From Stenotrophomonas maltophilia (lineage in GTDB: Bacteria; Pseudomonadota; Gammaproteobacteria; Xanthomonadales; Xanthomonadaceae): a DNA stretch of 32,923 nucleotides. Location: assembly GCA_002435595.1 (NCBI GenBank), contig DJBL01000162.1, positions 1 to 32,923 on the forward strand. Direction: 5' to 3'. Below, piece by piece: positions 15,859 to 24,618 of this stretch (positions are counted from its first letter, which is position 1; every line of letters starts with the position of its first letter). Below the pieces are notes generated by a model, which had not been told where the DNA came from, did not search any database, and saw only the letters and a program-made list of their open reading frames with translations. The position numbers were made by a program, and so were the translations under genes.

Positions 15859-16553
15859 GCACGGACGCCCTGCCCCTGGCCAAGGAACAGGCCCGCCGCA
15901 TCGCCGATGCCTTTTTGCCGGTGCGGCGCTGGGGCAATCGACGCGATTACTACTACAGCCGCGGCAAGCTCGGCAGCGATCCGCTGTACCCGGGCGTGCT
16001 CGACGCATTGCGGCCGGCGCACGGTGCGCTGCTGGACATCGGCTGCGGGCTGGGCCTGCTGGCGCACGTGCTGCGCCAGGCCGACCGGCAACAGCCCTAC
16101 CTGGGCGTGGACATCGACGCGGACAAGATCGCCCGCGCGCAGCGCGCCGGTGCACGCGCGGCGCTGGCCGATGCCCGTTTCCAGTGCCTGGATGCCAGCG
16201 CCACCCTGCCCGACCACCACGGCAGCGTGGCCCTGCTGGACGTGCTGCAGTACCTGCCGGCCGACGCGCAGGCCGGGCTGCTGCAGGCCGCCGCCGCCCG
16301 CGTGGCGCCCGGCGGGCGGCTGGTCATCCGCACCACGCTGGCCGACAACAGCGGCCGTGACCGCACCACCCGCATCACCGACATGCTGGCCCACCTGGTC
16401 GGCTGGATGGGCACCCGCCCGCGCCACTACCCCGACGCAGCCAGCGTGCGCGCGCCGCTGGAAGCGGCCGGCCTGCAGCTGCAGATGACCCCGCTGTACG
16501 GCAATACGCCGTTCAACAACTGGCTGGTCTGTGCCCAACGCAGCGGCACCTGA
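15855..16553 (+). CDS. Class I SAM-dependent methyltransferase
   Basis: This protein of about 232 aa has the SAM-binding motif LLDIGCGLGLLAH, an acidic end of strand 2 (LGVDIDADKI) and a later LLDVLQYLP region, all typical of class I methyltransferases. The frame is open from the stop at 15840. No ATG, GTG or TTG occurs before TTG 15915, yet the codons from 15855 (CTG AGC ACG GAC GCC) encode a plausible N-terminus (LAKEQARRIADAFLPVRRWG). I therefore place the start at CTG 15855, overlapping the upstream TGA. TTG 15915 or GTG 15921 are alternatives that give a shorter N-terminus. It is the third gene of the alaA operon. The methyl acceptor is unknown. Confidence 0.82.
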   Translation: MSTDALPLAKEQARRIADAFLPVRRWGNRRDYYYSRGKLGSDPLYPGVLDALRPAHGALLDIGCGLGLLAHVLRQADRQQPYLGVDIDADKIARAQRAGARAALADARFQCLDASATLPDHHGSVALLDVLQYLPADAQAGLLQAAAARVAPGGRLVIRTTLADNSGRDRTTRITDMLAHLVGWMGTRPRHYPDAASVRAPLEAAGLQLQMTPLYGNTPFNNWLVCAQRSGT

Positions 16554-16613
16554 GGGTCGCGCACCGCGCCGGGCACGCGCATACTCGCGCGCCGATACCG
16601 GCATGGAGCCCGC

Positions 16614-16979
16614 ATGACCCCGCATTCGCCCCGCCACTCCGCACTGGGCATTGCCGCCCTGGTGATCAGCCTGTGCGGGCTGGTGATGTTCGCGATCAGC
16701 GCGCACTACGCCCACACCCCGGCTCACGCGGAGATGCTCACCCTGCCGGTGGCGCTGCTGGTGGTGCTGTGCATCAGCATCGGGTTGGCGCTGTTGGCCA
16801 CGCTGATCGGCATCGGCAGCCTGCTGCAGCACCGCCGCCGCCGGGTCACCGGGGTGCTGGCGCTGGGCCTGTCGATCAGCCTGCTGCTGGCGCAGGCGTC
16901 GCTGGGCAGCTGGATGCACCAGCAATGGGAGCATGCGCACCCGCCGGCCGCCGCCGCTTCCGCGGCGCTGCCGGCGTGA
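16614..16979 (+). CDS. Small inner-membrane protein, upstream member of a pair
   Basis: This 121-aa hydrophobic protein has about three predicted membrane segments (residues about 8-29, 42-70, 78-97). GGAG precedes the ATG. It overlaps the next gene by 4 nt (GTGA). The two products share a layout: an N-terminal LGIA-x2-V-x-SL helix, a central hydrophobic block ending in LLQH or VLQH, and a last helix. They may have arisen by duplication. I do not recognise a function. Confidence 0.72.
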   Translation: MTPHSPRHSALGIAALVISLCGLVMFAISAHYAHTPAHAEMLTLPVALLVVLCISIGLALLATLIGIGSLLQHRRRRVTGVLALGLSISLLLAQASLGSWMHQQWEHAHPPAAAASAALPA

Positions 16980-17332
16980 GTACCGGTGCGCCCGTACAGG
17001 GCACTGCCCGGCCGTTGCCGCACGCCGGGCTGGGCATCGCCTCGTTCGTGCTGTCGCTGGGCGCCGGGCTGCTGATGGTGGTGCTGATCGTGCTGGTCGG
17101 CTTTGCCGACTTCAGCAGCGTCGGCGGCCTGGACGAAGGCGCACCGGCCACGCTGTTGCTGGGGCTGGGCATCTTCGCCGCCGGGCTGGCGGAGATCCTC
17201 GCGCTGGCACTGGGCGTGGCCGGGGTACTGCAGCACGACTGCCGCACGCTGCTGGCCAAGCTGGGCATGCTGATGGCCGCCAGCACCCTGGTGGGCACCG
17301 CCGCGCTGGTGGTGGTGGGCACCTTCAGCTGA
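16976..17332 (+). CDS. Small inner-membrane protein, downstream member of a pair
   Basis: This 118-aa protein begins at GTG 16976, inside the stop of the preceding gene (GTGA), which indicates translational coupling. It has about three hydrophobic segments (about 18-42, 58-82, 92-115). It resembles its upstream neighbour (LGIASFVLSL, LGVAGVLQH). Its 3' end overlaps the convergent deacetylase gene by 8 nt. The function is unknown. Confidence 0.72.
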   Translation: MSTGAPVQGTARPLPHAGLGIASFVLSLGAGLLMVVLIVLVGFADFSSVGGLDEGAPATLLLGLGIFAAGLAEILALALGVAGVLQHDCRTLLAKLGMLMAASTLVGTAALVVVGTFS

Positions 17333-18113
17333 GCGCGGCGTCCGGCAGTTCGGCGCGGAGCCCGCGATCCTGCAGGGCCTGCAGCACCGCTTCGATGATG
17401 GCCAGGTTGTGCCCGTGCGCGGCGCCTTCGTGCAGCAGCACGATCGCGCCCGGCCCGAGCTGGGCGGCGATGCGCGCCACCACGTCCTGCGGCTCGCAGG
17501 CCACCCCGTCATAGCCACGCGCGCTCCAGCCGACCCGGGTCAGCTGCCACTGCCGCAGGGCCGGGGCCACGAACGGATTGGTCATGCCCACCACCGAGCG
17601 ATACCAGCGCGGTGGCTGCCCGGCGATGGCGGCCAGGGCCTGCTGGCACTGCCCGATCTGCGCGGCCATCGCCGCCGGGCCCAGCCGCCAGAACCGGGTC
17701 TGCGGGTGGCCGTGGCTGTGGTTGCCCAGGCTGTGCCCGCGCGCCAGCATCTGCCGGACCAGTTCGGGCTGGGCCAGCGCACGCTCGCCGACCAGGAAGA
17801 AGGTGGCCTTGGCCTGGTAGCGGTCCAGCAGGTCCAGCACGGCGGGGGTTTCCGGCGAGGGGCCGTCGTCGATGGTCAGCCACACCCGCGGGGCATTGCC
17901 GGGCAGGCGGCTCAGCACGGGGGCGTAGAAGCGGCTGTTGGGCAGGAACACCGGCACCATGAACAGCGCGTGCGAGGCCACCATCAGCGGCAGGCCCACC
18001 GCCCAGCCCAGGCCCACCCAGGCCAGCACCACCAGCAGCTGGGAGAGCAGCAGCCACGGCAGCCAGCGCCAGGGGCGGCGGGGAATGCGATGCAACGTTT
18101 CCGGTACGGTCAT
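17325..18113 (-). CDS. Membrane-anchored polysaccharide deacetylase (NodB domain)
   Basis: This 262-aa protein has one or two N-terminal membrane segments (about 17-58) followed by a NodB domain (about 75-250). Motif 1 is TIDDGPSPETP with D82 and D83; motif 2 is GHSLGNHSHGH with H127 and H132; motif 5 is LLHEG with H228. Motif 3, usually RPPYG, reads RSVVG (R172 kept, the PPY lost), which is unusual. Such enzymes remove N- or O-acetyl groups from surface glycans or peptidoglycan. The start at ATG 18113 (MTVPET) was preferred; ATG 18128 is the alternative. It is divergent from the glutaredoxin gene, and its 3' end overlaps that of the small membrane protein gene. Confidence 0.85.
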   Translation of the reverse strand: MTVPETLHRIPRRPWRWLPWLLLSQLLVVLAWVGLGWAVGLPLMVASHALFMVPVFLPNSRFYAPVLSRLPGNAPRVWLTIDDGPSPETPAVLDLLDRYQAKATFFLVGERALAQPELVRQMLARGHSLGNHSHGHPQTRFWRLGPAAMAAQIGQCQQALAAIAGQPPRWYRSVVGMTNPFVAPALRQWQLTRVGWSARGYDGVACEPQDVVARIAAQLGPGAIVLLHEGAAHGHNLAIIEAVLQALQDRGLRAELPDAALS

Positions 18114-18134
18114 GCCCCATGATGCCATGCCGCG

Positions 18135-18140
18135 TAGAAT
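18135..18140 (+). promoter_or_regulatory. Candidate -10 of the glutaredoxin-fusion gene
   Basis: TAGAAT lies 31 nt before the ATG, giving a leader of about 25 nt. No strong -35 was seen. Confidence 0.4.
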
Positions 18141-18171
18141 GTCCGGTTCCAAACGCCGGACCCTGACCGTC

Positions 18172-19098
18172 ATGTCCCTTGATCCCGCCCTGCGCTCGCG
18201 CATCGAAACCATCCTCAACGCCAACCGCGTCGTGCTGTTCATGAAGGGGCAGCCGGGCATGCCGCAGTGCGGCTTCTCGGCCAAGGCCGTGGGCGCGCTG
18301 CAGGACCTGGGCGTGGACTTCGCCCACGTCAACGTGCTGGCCGACCAGGAGATCCGCGAGGGCATCAAGGCCTACGGCGACTGGCCGACCATCCCGCAGC
18401 TGTACATCGACGGCGAGCTGGTCGGTGGCAGCGACATCATCCTGCAGATGGCCGGCAGCGGCGAGCTGAGCAGCGTGCTGGGCCTGGCCGCGCCGGACCG
18501 TACCGCGCCGAACATCACCGTGACCCCGGCGGCGGTGGAAATGCTGCGCGGGGCGCTGGCCGATGCGCCGGGCGCGTCGCTGCAGCTGGGCATCGATGCC
18601 AACTTCCAGCCGAACTTCCAGCTGGCTCCGCATGACGACAACGCGATCGCCGCCGAGTCGAACGGGCTGCGGGTGCAGTTCGACCTGGCCAGCGCGCGCC
18701 GCGCCGAGGGCATCACCATCGACTGGGTGGACGATATCCGCGGCAAGGGCCTGGCGATCGACAACCCGAACGCGCCGCGCGCGGTGAAGGAACTGTCGGT
18801 GCGCGATGCCGACGACCAGCGTCGTGCCGGCCGCCTGATGGTGGTGGACGTGCGGCCGGCCGACGAGCGCGCCATCGCCGCGATCGATGCACCGTTCGAG
18901 ACGTTCGACGGCGACAACCGCGCCCGCCTGGAAGCCCTGCCCAAGGACACCGCGCTGGGCTTCCTGTGCCACCACGGTGGCCGCAGCGCGCAGGCCGCCG
19001 AGCAGTTCCGCGCCCTGGGCTTCACCAACGTGCACAACATCACCGGCGGCATCGACGCCTGGTCGAACGAGGTGGACAACAGCGTGCCGAAGTACTGA
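18172..19098 (+). CDS. Grx4-type monothiol glutaredoxin fused to IscA-like and rhodanese domains
   Basis: This 308-aa cytoplasmic protein has three parts. Residues 1-105 are a CGFS monothiol glutaredoxin (C33-G-F-S, WPTIPQLYIDGELVGGSDII). Such proteins bind and transfer [2Fe-2S] clusters with glutathione. Residues about 113-212 look like an A-type iron-sulfur carrier (HesB/IscA), with the NPNA motif at 198-201 but without the usual CGCG cysteines. Residues about 215-305 are a rhodanese with active-site C266 in FLCHHGGRSAQAA. The whole length suggests a link between cluster trafficking and sulfur transfer. Homologues of this length occur in xanthomonads. It is a single gene ending in an intrinsic terminator. 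Confidence 0.92.
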   Translation: MSLDPALRSRIETILNANRVVLFMKGQPGMPQCGFSAKAVGALQDLGVDFAHVNVLADQEIREGIKAYGDWPTIPQLYIDGELVGGSDIILQMAGSGELSSVLGLAAPDRTAPNITVTPAAVEMLRGALADAPGASLQLGIDANFQPNFQLAPHDDNAIAAESNGLRVQFDLASARRAEGITIDWVDDIRGKGLAIDNPNAPRAVKELSVRDADDQRRAGRLMVVDVRPADERAIAAIDAPFETFDGDNRARLEALPKDTALGFLCHHGGRSAQAAEQFRALGFTNVHNITGGIDAWSNEVDNSVPKY

Positions 19099-19121
19099 TC
19101 GTCGCTTGCGATGTTCTGAAC

Positions 19122-19150
19122 AAAAAGCGCCGGCAATGCCGGCGTTTTTT
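19122..19150 (+). terminator. Intrinsic terminator after the glutaredoxin-fusion gene
   Basis: A perfect 8-bp inverted repeat (CGCCGGCA / TGCCGGCG, 19128-19144) is preceded by AAAAA and followed by TTTTTT. It lies 30 nt after the stop. The rest of the gap to 19293 shows no feature. Confidence 0.9.
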
Positions 19151-19293
19151 GTTTCTGTGCTGGCGACATGCCTGCCACCCTCCGGGCGGGGCGGGGCCAT
19201 GGAAGTGCAACGCGGCCTGGCCAGACCGACTGCGCCCGCAACGCGCCTCGCCTATTGCCTGCGCATCCGCGAGCGCCCCGACATGCGCACCTG

Positions 19294-19833
19294 TCAGCCG
19301 GCGAAACCGCCCTCGGCCAGGTAGTCCAGTTCGGCGGCAGTTGGCATGCGGCCGAGCACCGCGTTGCGGTGCGGGAAGCGGCCGAAGCGACGGATGATGT
19401 CGCGGTGCAGCTCGGCGTACTGCAGGTATTCCTTGTCGCCCAGCGCATCGAACATGGCCACCGAACGCTCCTGGTCCTGCGGATCCTCGGAGTGCTCGAA
19501 CGGCAGATAGATGAAGGCGCGCAGCTTGGGCACCAGCTGCAGGTCCAGGCCCTCCTCCACCGCGCGCATGGCGTAGTGGCGGGCCAGGCCGTCGGTGGCA
19601 TAGGAGTGGGCCGTGTCGCGGAAGCAGTTGCGCGGGAACTGGTCGAGCAGGATCATCAGCGCCAGCGCGCCGTCGGCGCTGCCCAGCCAATGTTCGCGCG
19701 CACGGCGGGCCGCGGCGAAGTGTTCCTCCAGGAAGGCCTGGCGGAACCGCGCATCGAACGCGTCATCGCGCGTGAACCATTGCTGTGGGCCGGCGTTGCG
19801 CCAGAACTCCACTACTTGTGCCGCCACGTCCAT
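19294..19833 (-). CDS. DUF924 family protein
   Basis: This 179-aa soluble, mainly helical protein matches DUF924. It opens with VVEFWRNAGPQQWF, has the conserved LLDQFPRNCFRDT block (about 62-74), and later FIYLPFEHSEDPQDQERSV. Length is normal for the family. No signal peptide. The function is not established. It lies 53 nt after the AMP nucleosidase gene on the same strand and may be co-transcribed. Confidence 0.9.
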   Translation of the reverse strand: MDVAAQVVEFWRNAGPQQWFTRDDAFDARFRQAFLEEHFAAARRAREHWLGSADGALALMILLDQFPRNCFRDTAHSYATDGLARHYAMRAVEEGLDLQLVPKLRAFIYLPFEHSEDPQDQERSVAMFDALGDKEYLQYAELHRDIIRRFGRFPHRNAVLGRMPTAAELDYLAEGGFAG

Positions 19834-19886
19834 TCACTACCCCTGAGGGCGGCGCGTCCCCAAGACGCCCGCCGGTGCGATTGCCA

Positions 19887-20663
19887 TCACTCGTCAAAGC
19901 GCAGGTGGCGGACCGACTTGCCGTTGCGCCGTATAAGCTTAAGCGCCTCGATACCGATCTGGATATGGTTTTCGACGAACTGTGAGCTGACCTTGGCGTC
20001 GGATGCCTCGGTTTTGACCCCATCGGGGATCATCGGCTGGTCGGAAACCAGCAGCAGGGCGCCGATCGGGATGTGGTTGGCAAAGCCGGCCGCGAACAAC
20101 GTGGCGGTCTCCATGTCGATGGCCATGCAGCGCATCAGGCGCAGCTTTTCCTTGAAGGCTTCGTCGTGCTCCCAGACCCGCCGGTTGGTGGTGTAGACGG
20201 TGCCGGTCCAGTAGTCGTGGCCGAGGTCGCGGATGGTGGTGGAGACCGCGCGCTGCAGGGCGAAGGCCGGCAGGGCCGGCACTTCCGGCGGCAGGTAGTC
20301 GCTGGAGGTGCCCTCGCCGCGGATGGCGGCAATGGGCAGGATCAGGTCGCCGAGCTGGTTCTTGCGCTTGAGGCCGCCGCACTTGCCCAGGAACAGCACC
20401 GCCTTGGGCATGATCGCCGAGAGCAGGTCCATCACGATGGCCGCGTTGGGGCTGCCCATGCCGAAGTTGATCAGCGTGATGTCATCGCTGGTGACGCTGG
20501 CCATGGGCCGGTCCATGCCCTGCACCGGCGCACCGGTGAGGTGGGAGAAGGTGTGCAGGTAGCCACCGAAGTTGGTCAGCAGGATGTGCTGGCCGAACTG
20601 GTCCAGGGGCACGCCGGTGTAGCGCGGCAGCCAGTTTTCAACGATTTCCTGCTTGTTCTTCAT
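19887..20663 (-). CDS. AMP nucleosidase (short form)
   Basis: This 258-aa enzyme would hydrolyse AMP to adenine and ribose 5-phosphate in purine turnover. It corresponds only to the nucleoside-phosphorylase-like catalytic domain. The E. coli Amn (about 480 aa) has an extra N-terminal domain that is absent here; a short AMP nucleosidase-like family of this size exists. Motifs seen: LINFGMGSPNAAIVMDLL, VLFLGKCGGLKRK, AIDMETATLFAAG (residues about 190-202) and LLLVSDQPM with the probable catalytic Asp. The start at ATG 20663 (MKNKQEIV) is the common N-terminus; an in-frame ATG seven codons upstream is the alternative. Confidence 0.88.
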   Translation of the reverse strand: MKNKQEIVENWLPRYTGVPLDQFGQHILLTNFGGYLHTFSHLTGAPVQGMDRPMASVTSDDITLINFGMGSPNAAIVMDLLSAIMPKAVLFLGKCGGLKRKNQLGDLILPIAAIRGEGTSSDYLPPEVPALPAFALQRAVSTTIRDLGHDYWTGTVYTTNRRVWEHDEAFKEKLRLMRCMAIDMETATLFAAGFANHIPIGALLLVSDQPMIPDGVKTEASDAKVSSQFVENHIQIGIEALKLIRRNGKSVRHLRFDE

Positions 20664-20730
20664 GCTGCGATTTCCGTCCGGCAAGTGGTTCCAATCCGCC
20701 TATTTTGGGGATGCGCCGGCCACAAGCAAG

Positions 20731-20758
20731 AAAAAAGGCGGCCAATGGCCGCCTTTTT
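20731..20758 (-). terminator. Terminator of the autotransporter gene
   Basis: A 7-bp stem (GGCGGCC / GGCCGCC, 20737-20753) is flanked by AAAAAA (20731-20736) and TTTTT (20754-20758), so it can work in both directions. On the minus strand it follows the autotransporter stop at 20780. Confidence 0.88.
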
Positions 20759-20779
20759 CCCCTTACCGGTGGTGCCGGA

Positions 20780-23700
20780 TCAGAACTGCACGGACCAGCG
20801 CGCAGTCACGCCGTGGTCGCGCGACTCGCTGCCGAACTGGCCGTTGTAGCCCAGTTCCAGCTGGTTGCGCGGGCTCAGCCAGGCCGACAGGCCCAGCTCG
20901 GCCACCACCGCGTGGTCGGCGATCGCCGCGCCACTGACGGTGAAACCATTGCCGCTGGACAGTGCCAGGTCGGCCACCTGGTTGCGGTCGCCCCAGGCAC
21001 GACGGTAGCCAACGCCACCGCGCACGTGCAGCCAGCTGTCCTGCTGCCAGGACGCCTTCAGGCCACGGTCGAAGCGCACGCCGGCGGTGCCGACGTTGCT
21101 GCGGGTGTCGCCCACGTTGCCGTGCAGCGCCGCGGCGCCGCCCTGCTCGTTGATGCCGTCCACGTCCACTTCCACGCGGGCCAGCTGCAGGTACGGCTCC
21201 AGGCCCGCTTCGGCGTCGCCGATGCGGTAGGCACCTTCGACAAAGAGCTGGCGGGTCTTGGCGTCGTAGCGGGCGGTCAGGGTGTCCTGGTAGCCGGCGA
21301 AGGCCAGCTCGCGCTTGCTGTCCACCTCGTGGCGGCTGTACCCCAGGCCGGCGCGCAGGCCGAAACCGCCCCACTGGTTGCCCACGTAGGCGCCGAAGTG
21401 GGTGTTGTCGATTTCCGCACGGGCGCGACGGCCCTGGCCCTGCTTGCTGTCGGTACGACCGGTACCGACCAGCCCGCCCACCTGCCAGCCGTTGCCGAAC
21501 TGGTGGTCGGCGCCGACCAGCAGGCCGTTGCTGTTGCTTTCGGTACGGGCCGCATTGGCATCGCCGTCCAGCTTGCCGCTGCCGCCGATCGCCTGGACCC
21601 AGGCGCCGGTGACCGCACCCTCTTCCGCGCCCGGTGCACGTGCACCGATGCTGCGGCCCAGCGCGGCATCGCGCACGTAGCGGCTGCTTTCCACCAGCGC
21701 CATCGGCGCGGCGGCATGCAGTTCACCACTCAACGCATCCAGCGCCGCGCCCACCTGGGCCGGGAACAACTGGGTCAGCGGCTTGGGCAGGCCCTGGTTG
21801 AAGTCCAGCCCGTCGGCGGTGTTGGCCACGGCCAGCTGGTTGGCGGTAACGGCACCGGCCGACAGCGCATTGCCGCGGGTCACGTCGATGCGCATGCCCT
21901 GCGCGTCGTAGGTCATGTTGAACTGCAGGAACGGCGAGAACGCGCTGAAGTCGGTGGTCGCGAAACGACCATTGACGCCGCCGTCGGCCACCAGGAAGTT
22001 GAACCGCTCACCCAGGTAGTAGAAACCTGGTTCGGGCAGTGCCTTCAGGGTGCCGTCCAGGGTGGCGGTGCCGGTCACATGCAGCTGGTCGCTGCGGCTG
22101 CCCGGGGCCAGTTCGGCCTGGTACACGCCGCTGGCGGTCTGCACGTAGTTGCCGTCGATGGTCAGCGTACCGATCGAGTTGCCCGGGGCGATGGTGCCTT
22201 CCACGCGGGTGTCGCCGAGGCGGCCGACGCCCTTCAGGGTGCCCTTGGCGCCCACGAGCGTGGTGCCGCCGGTCTGCACGCCATTGAACGAGACCACGCC
22301 ACCGGTGATGTACAGGTCGGTGTTGTCGAGCACGCCGCCGGCATTGACCCGGCTGTTGCCGCCGATATTGATGAAGGTCATGTCGCGCAGCGTGCCGTTG
22401 AGCAGGAACTGGCCACCGGTGACGTCCAGCGAGGAGGTCAGCGTGTTGACGCCGTCCAGCTCCAGCACGCCCTCACGCACGATCGCGCCGTTGAAGCTGT
22501 TGTCGCCGCTCAGGCGCAGCCAGCCGATGCCGGACTTGGTGAGCCTGCCCGGGCCGCCGATGTCGTTGGTCCAGTCGTCCCACGCATCGCCTTCCCACAC
22601 CTTCAGGCCGCCGGCCTTGGTGTTCATCACCACGTCGGTGTCCACGCGCAGCTCGCCGTAGCCTTCGACGGCCTTGGCCAGGTTCATCAGGCCCCAGCCG
22701 TAGACATCGTCCACGCCGGTGGCACCGAGGTCGGTGGCGGTGGTCAGCAGCACGTCGCGCACCTGCGCGCTGGTCAGGTACGGGAAGCGCTCGAACAGCA
22801 GGCCCAGCGCGCCGGTGACGTGCGGTGCCGCCATCGAGGTGCCGGTCATCACGTCGTAGCTGTAGGTCGGCACGCGCTCGATCACGTCCAGCAGCACGTT
22901 GCCCTGCGCGTCCGCGAGCAGCTGCGCATCCAACGCCGAATCGCTGCCGTAGACGGTCGACAGAATGTCGGTACCCGGTGCAGCCAGGCACCAGTTGGCG
23001 CTGAAGCCGCAGCGATTGGAGCTGATGTCCAGCACGTAGCCGCCGGCCTGGTCCTGGCGGACGTTGACCACGCTCAGCCAGTCCTGCTCGATGTCGCTGA
23101 ACAGACGCGGCAGCGTGGCGTAGATGCCGGCGATCGGCGCCTGTTCCGGGGTGGCGGCGTTGGCATTGTTGTTGCCTGCGGCCCACACCTGGATCATGCC
23201 CTTGCTGCGCGAACCTTCCGCGAAGATGTCCAGGTACTCGGCCGCGCCGGCGTACAGCTGGTCCTGGGTGGCCAGATCGGTCGGCTCGTTGGTCAGGCCC
23301 CAGCTGTGGTTGATCGCGCGCACGCCCTGGTCGTTCATCTGCGCGTACATGTCCTGGAACGCGCTGTCGTCCGGGCCGATGCCGCCCACGCTGACGACGC
23401 GGTAATCGCCGCCGCCCACATCCGTCCACATCTGGGCGCCGTTGAAGAACAGCTTGGCAGCGGTCAGGTCCGCGCCGTAGGCAACACCATGGGTGCCGCT
23501 GCCATCACGGTTGGCCGCGATGGTGCCGGCCACGTGCGTTCCATGGGTCTGGAAATGGATGCCTGCCTGCAGGTAGCGGGGGTCGGCCTCGATGATGTCG
23601 CGGATAGCCTGCGGCACGCTGGGGTCGTAGGTGACGTAGTCGATCGAGACCTCGTCGCCGTCGCTCGCAAAGCAGGCGTCGGGACCATCGATCAGGGTGG

Positions 23701-24178
23701 TGTTGGTGCAGCGGGTGCCATCGGGCAGCAGGTCGGCAATGCGCAGGCTGCGGTGGTCCTTGCCGGCGAAGTCCGGGTGGTCCAGGCCCGAGCCGCTGTC
23801 GAACACGCCCAGGCGGATGCCCTTGCCGGACAGGCCACGCGCGTAAGCGACATCGGCGTTGATCGCGCCCAGGCCCCAGTCGGCGTTGAACTCGGCGCTG
23901 CGCCAGCTTTCGGCGTTGCCAGGGGTGCCGTTGACCGGGCCCGACGGCGGAGCGGCGGCGGTACGCACGGCGCCGACGTTGGCCACGTTGGCCGCCGGCA
24001 GCTCAAGGCTGAAGGCCGCGCGCTGCAGGGCGCGCTGCTGCTGGTAGGTGGTCAGGGAATCGGCGGAGGAGCTGGCCAGGGCCGGTACGGCAAGGGCGGC
24101 CAGCAGGGTTCCGGTGATGGCCGATGCCAGCAGGCTCGGCGAAGGACGACGGGCATTGATGCGGGAAACAGGGATCAT
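20780..24178 (-). CDS. Autotransporter subtilisin-like serine protease
   Basis: This 1132-aa protein is a type Va-secreted protease. The signal peptide (about 1-36) ends near ALA-SSSAD. The S8 peptidase domain covers about 105-520: Asp127 in GVFDSGSGLDHPD, His212 in HGTHVAG, the oxyanion-hole Asn336 in AAGNNN, and Ser448 in GTSMAAPHVTGA. A beta-helical linker follows with an autotransporter-associated repeat (GRLTKSGIGWLRLSGDN, then VREGVLELDG). The C-terminal barrel (about 840-1132) ends in WSVQF, as in autotransporters. The start at ATG 24178 (MIPVSRIN) gives a clean signal peptide; the longer frame to 24274 does not. The protease is probably surface-exposed or released, with possible roles in nutrition or virulence. 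It is a single gene with its own terminator. Confidence 0.95.
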   Translation of the reverse strand: MIPVSRINARRPSPSLLASAITGTLLAALAVPALASSSADSLTTYQQQRALQRAAFSLELPAANVANVGAVRTAAAPPSGPVNGTPGNAESWRSAEFNADWGLGAINADVAYARGLSGKGIRLGVFDSGSGLDHPDFAGKDHRSLRIADLLPDGTRCTNTTLIDGPDACFASDGDEVSIDYVTYDPSVPQAIRDIIEADPRYLQAGIHFQTHGTHVAGTIAANRDGSGTHGVAYGADLTAAKLFFNGAQMWTDVGGGDYRVVSVGGIGPDDSAFQDMYAQMNDQGVRAINHSWGLTNEPTDLATQDQLYAGAAEYLDIFAEGSRSKGMIQVWAAGNNNANAATPEQAPIAGIYATLPRLFSDIEQDWLSVVNVRQDQAGGYVLDISSNRCGFSANWCLAAPGTDILSTVYGSDSALDAQLLADAQGNVLLDVIERVPTYSYDVMTGTSMAAPHVTGALGLLFERFPYLTSAQVRDVLLTTATDLGATGVDDVYGWGLMNLAKAVEGYGELRVDTDVVMNTKAGGLKVWEGDAWDDWTNDIGGPGRLTKSGIGWLRLSGDNSFNGAIVREGVLELDGVNTLTSSLDVTGGQFLLNGTLRDMTFINIGGNSRVNAGGVLDNTDLYITGGVVSFNGVQTGGTTLVGAKGTLKGVGRLGDTRVEGTIAPGNSIGTLTIDGNYVQTASGVYQAELAPGSRSDQLHVTGTATLDGTLKALPEPGFYYLGERFNFLVADGGVNGRFATTDFSAFSPFLQFNMTYDAQGMRIDVTRGNALSAGAVTANQLAVANTADGLDFNQGLPKPLTQLFPAQVGAALDALSGELHAAAPMALVESSRYVRDAALGRSIGARAPGAEEGAVTGAWVQAIGGSGKLDGDANAARTESNSNGLLVGADHQFGNGWQVGGLVGTGRTDSKQGQGRRARAEIDNTHFGAYVGNQWGGFGLRAGLGYSRHEVDSKRELAFAGYQDTLTARYDAKTRQLFVEGAYRIGDAEAGLEPYLQLARVEVDVDGINEQGGAAALHGNVGDTRSNVGTAGVRFDRGLKASWQQDSWLHVRGGVGYRRAWGDRNQVADLALSSGNGFTVSGAAIADHAVVAELGLSAWLSPRNQLELGYNGQFGSESRDHGVTARWSVQF

Positions 24179-24618
24179 CTGAAGACTACTTCCTTGAAGT
24201 GATTCGGGCTGGGATACCGCAGGCGATATCGGCAGCCACACAGAAAAATGCATGCCATTCCGTATGACGTGCACGCCAAGCGTAAGCGATTGTTCACGAA
24301 ACTTTTACAATTTATGGGCATAAGCCGACACGGCGGAGGCGTCCGCCGCGCAACATCCGTGTACGCCGCCCGTGGGGCGACGAGGACTCCCAAGCGGTGC
24401 GCGCACCGCTCCCCCTATGACACGCGACCGCCCGCCGCGCGCCGCCCGGAGTTCTGGAGGCTTATACGATACCGGCCCATTTCGCCAGACAACATCAGGA
24501 AACTCCCCACATCCACCCACGATGTCTGCAGGCATCGCATCCATGAGCCTGGCCACTTGGCAAACGCCCCGCAGACCCGCTAGCGTCGCTCGATTCGTCC
24601 ATGCCGCTACGGGGAAAC
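24179..24618. other. 440-nt intergenic region with two divergent promoters
   Basis: The part next to the autotransporter (24240-24320) is AT-rich for this genome and likely holds its promoter; AAGGAAG on the minus strand is a fair ribosome binding site. On the plus side, TATACGAT at 24463-24470 is a -10-like element for the amidohydrolase operon, leaving a leader of about 140 nt. No ORF in either direction looks coding, and I see no riboswitch I can name. Confidence 0.45.

Noticed and set aside
20705..24202. A 1165-codon open frame on the plus strand opposite the autotransporter gene
   Set aside because: It is antisense to a protease gene with complete motifs and is rich in Val/Gly/His/Ala without domain character; such frames arise from GC-rich codon bias.
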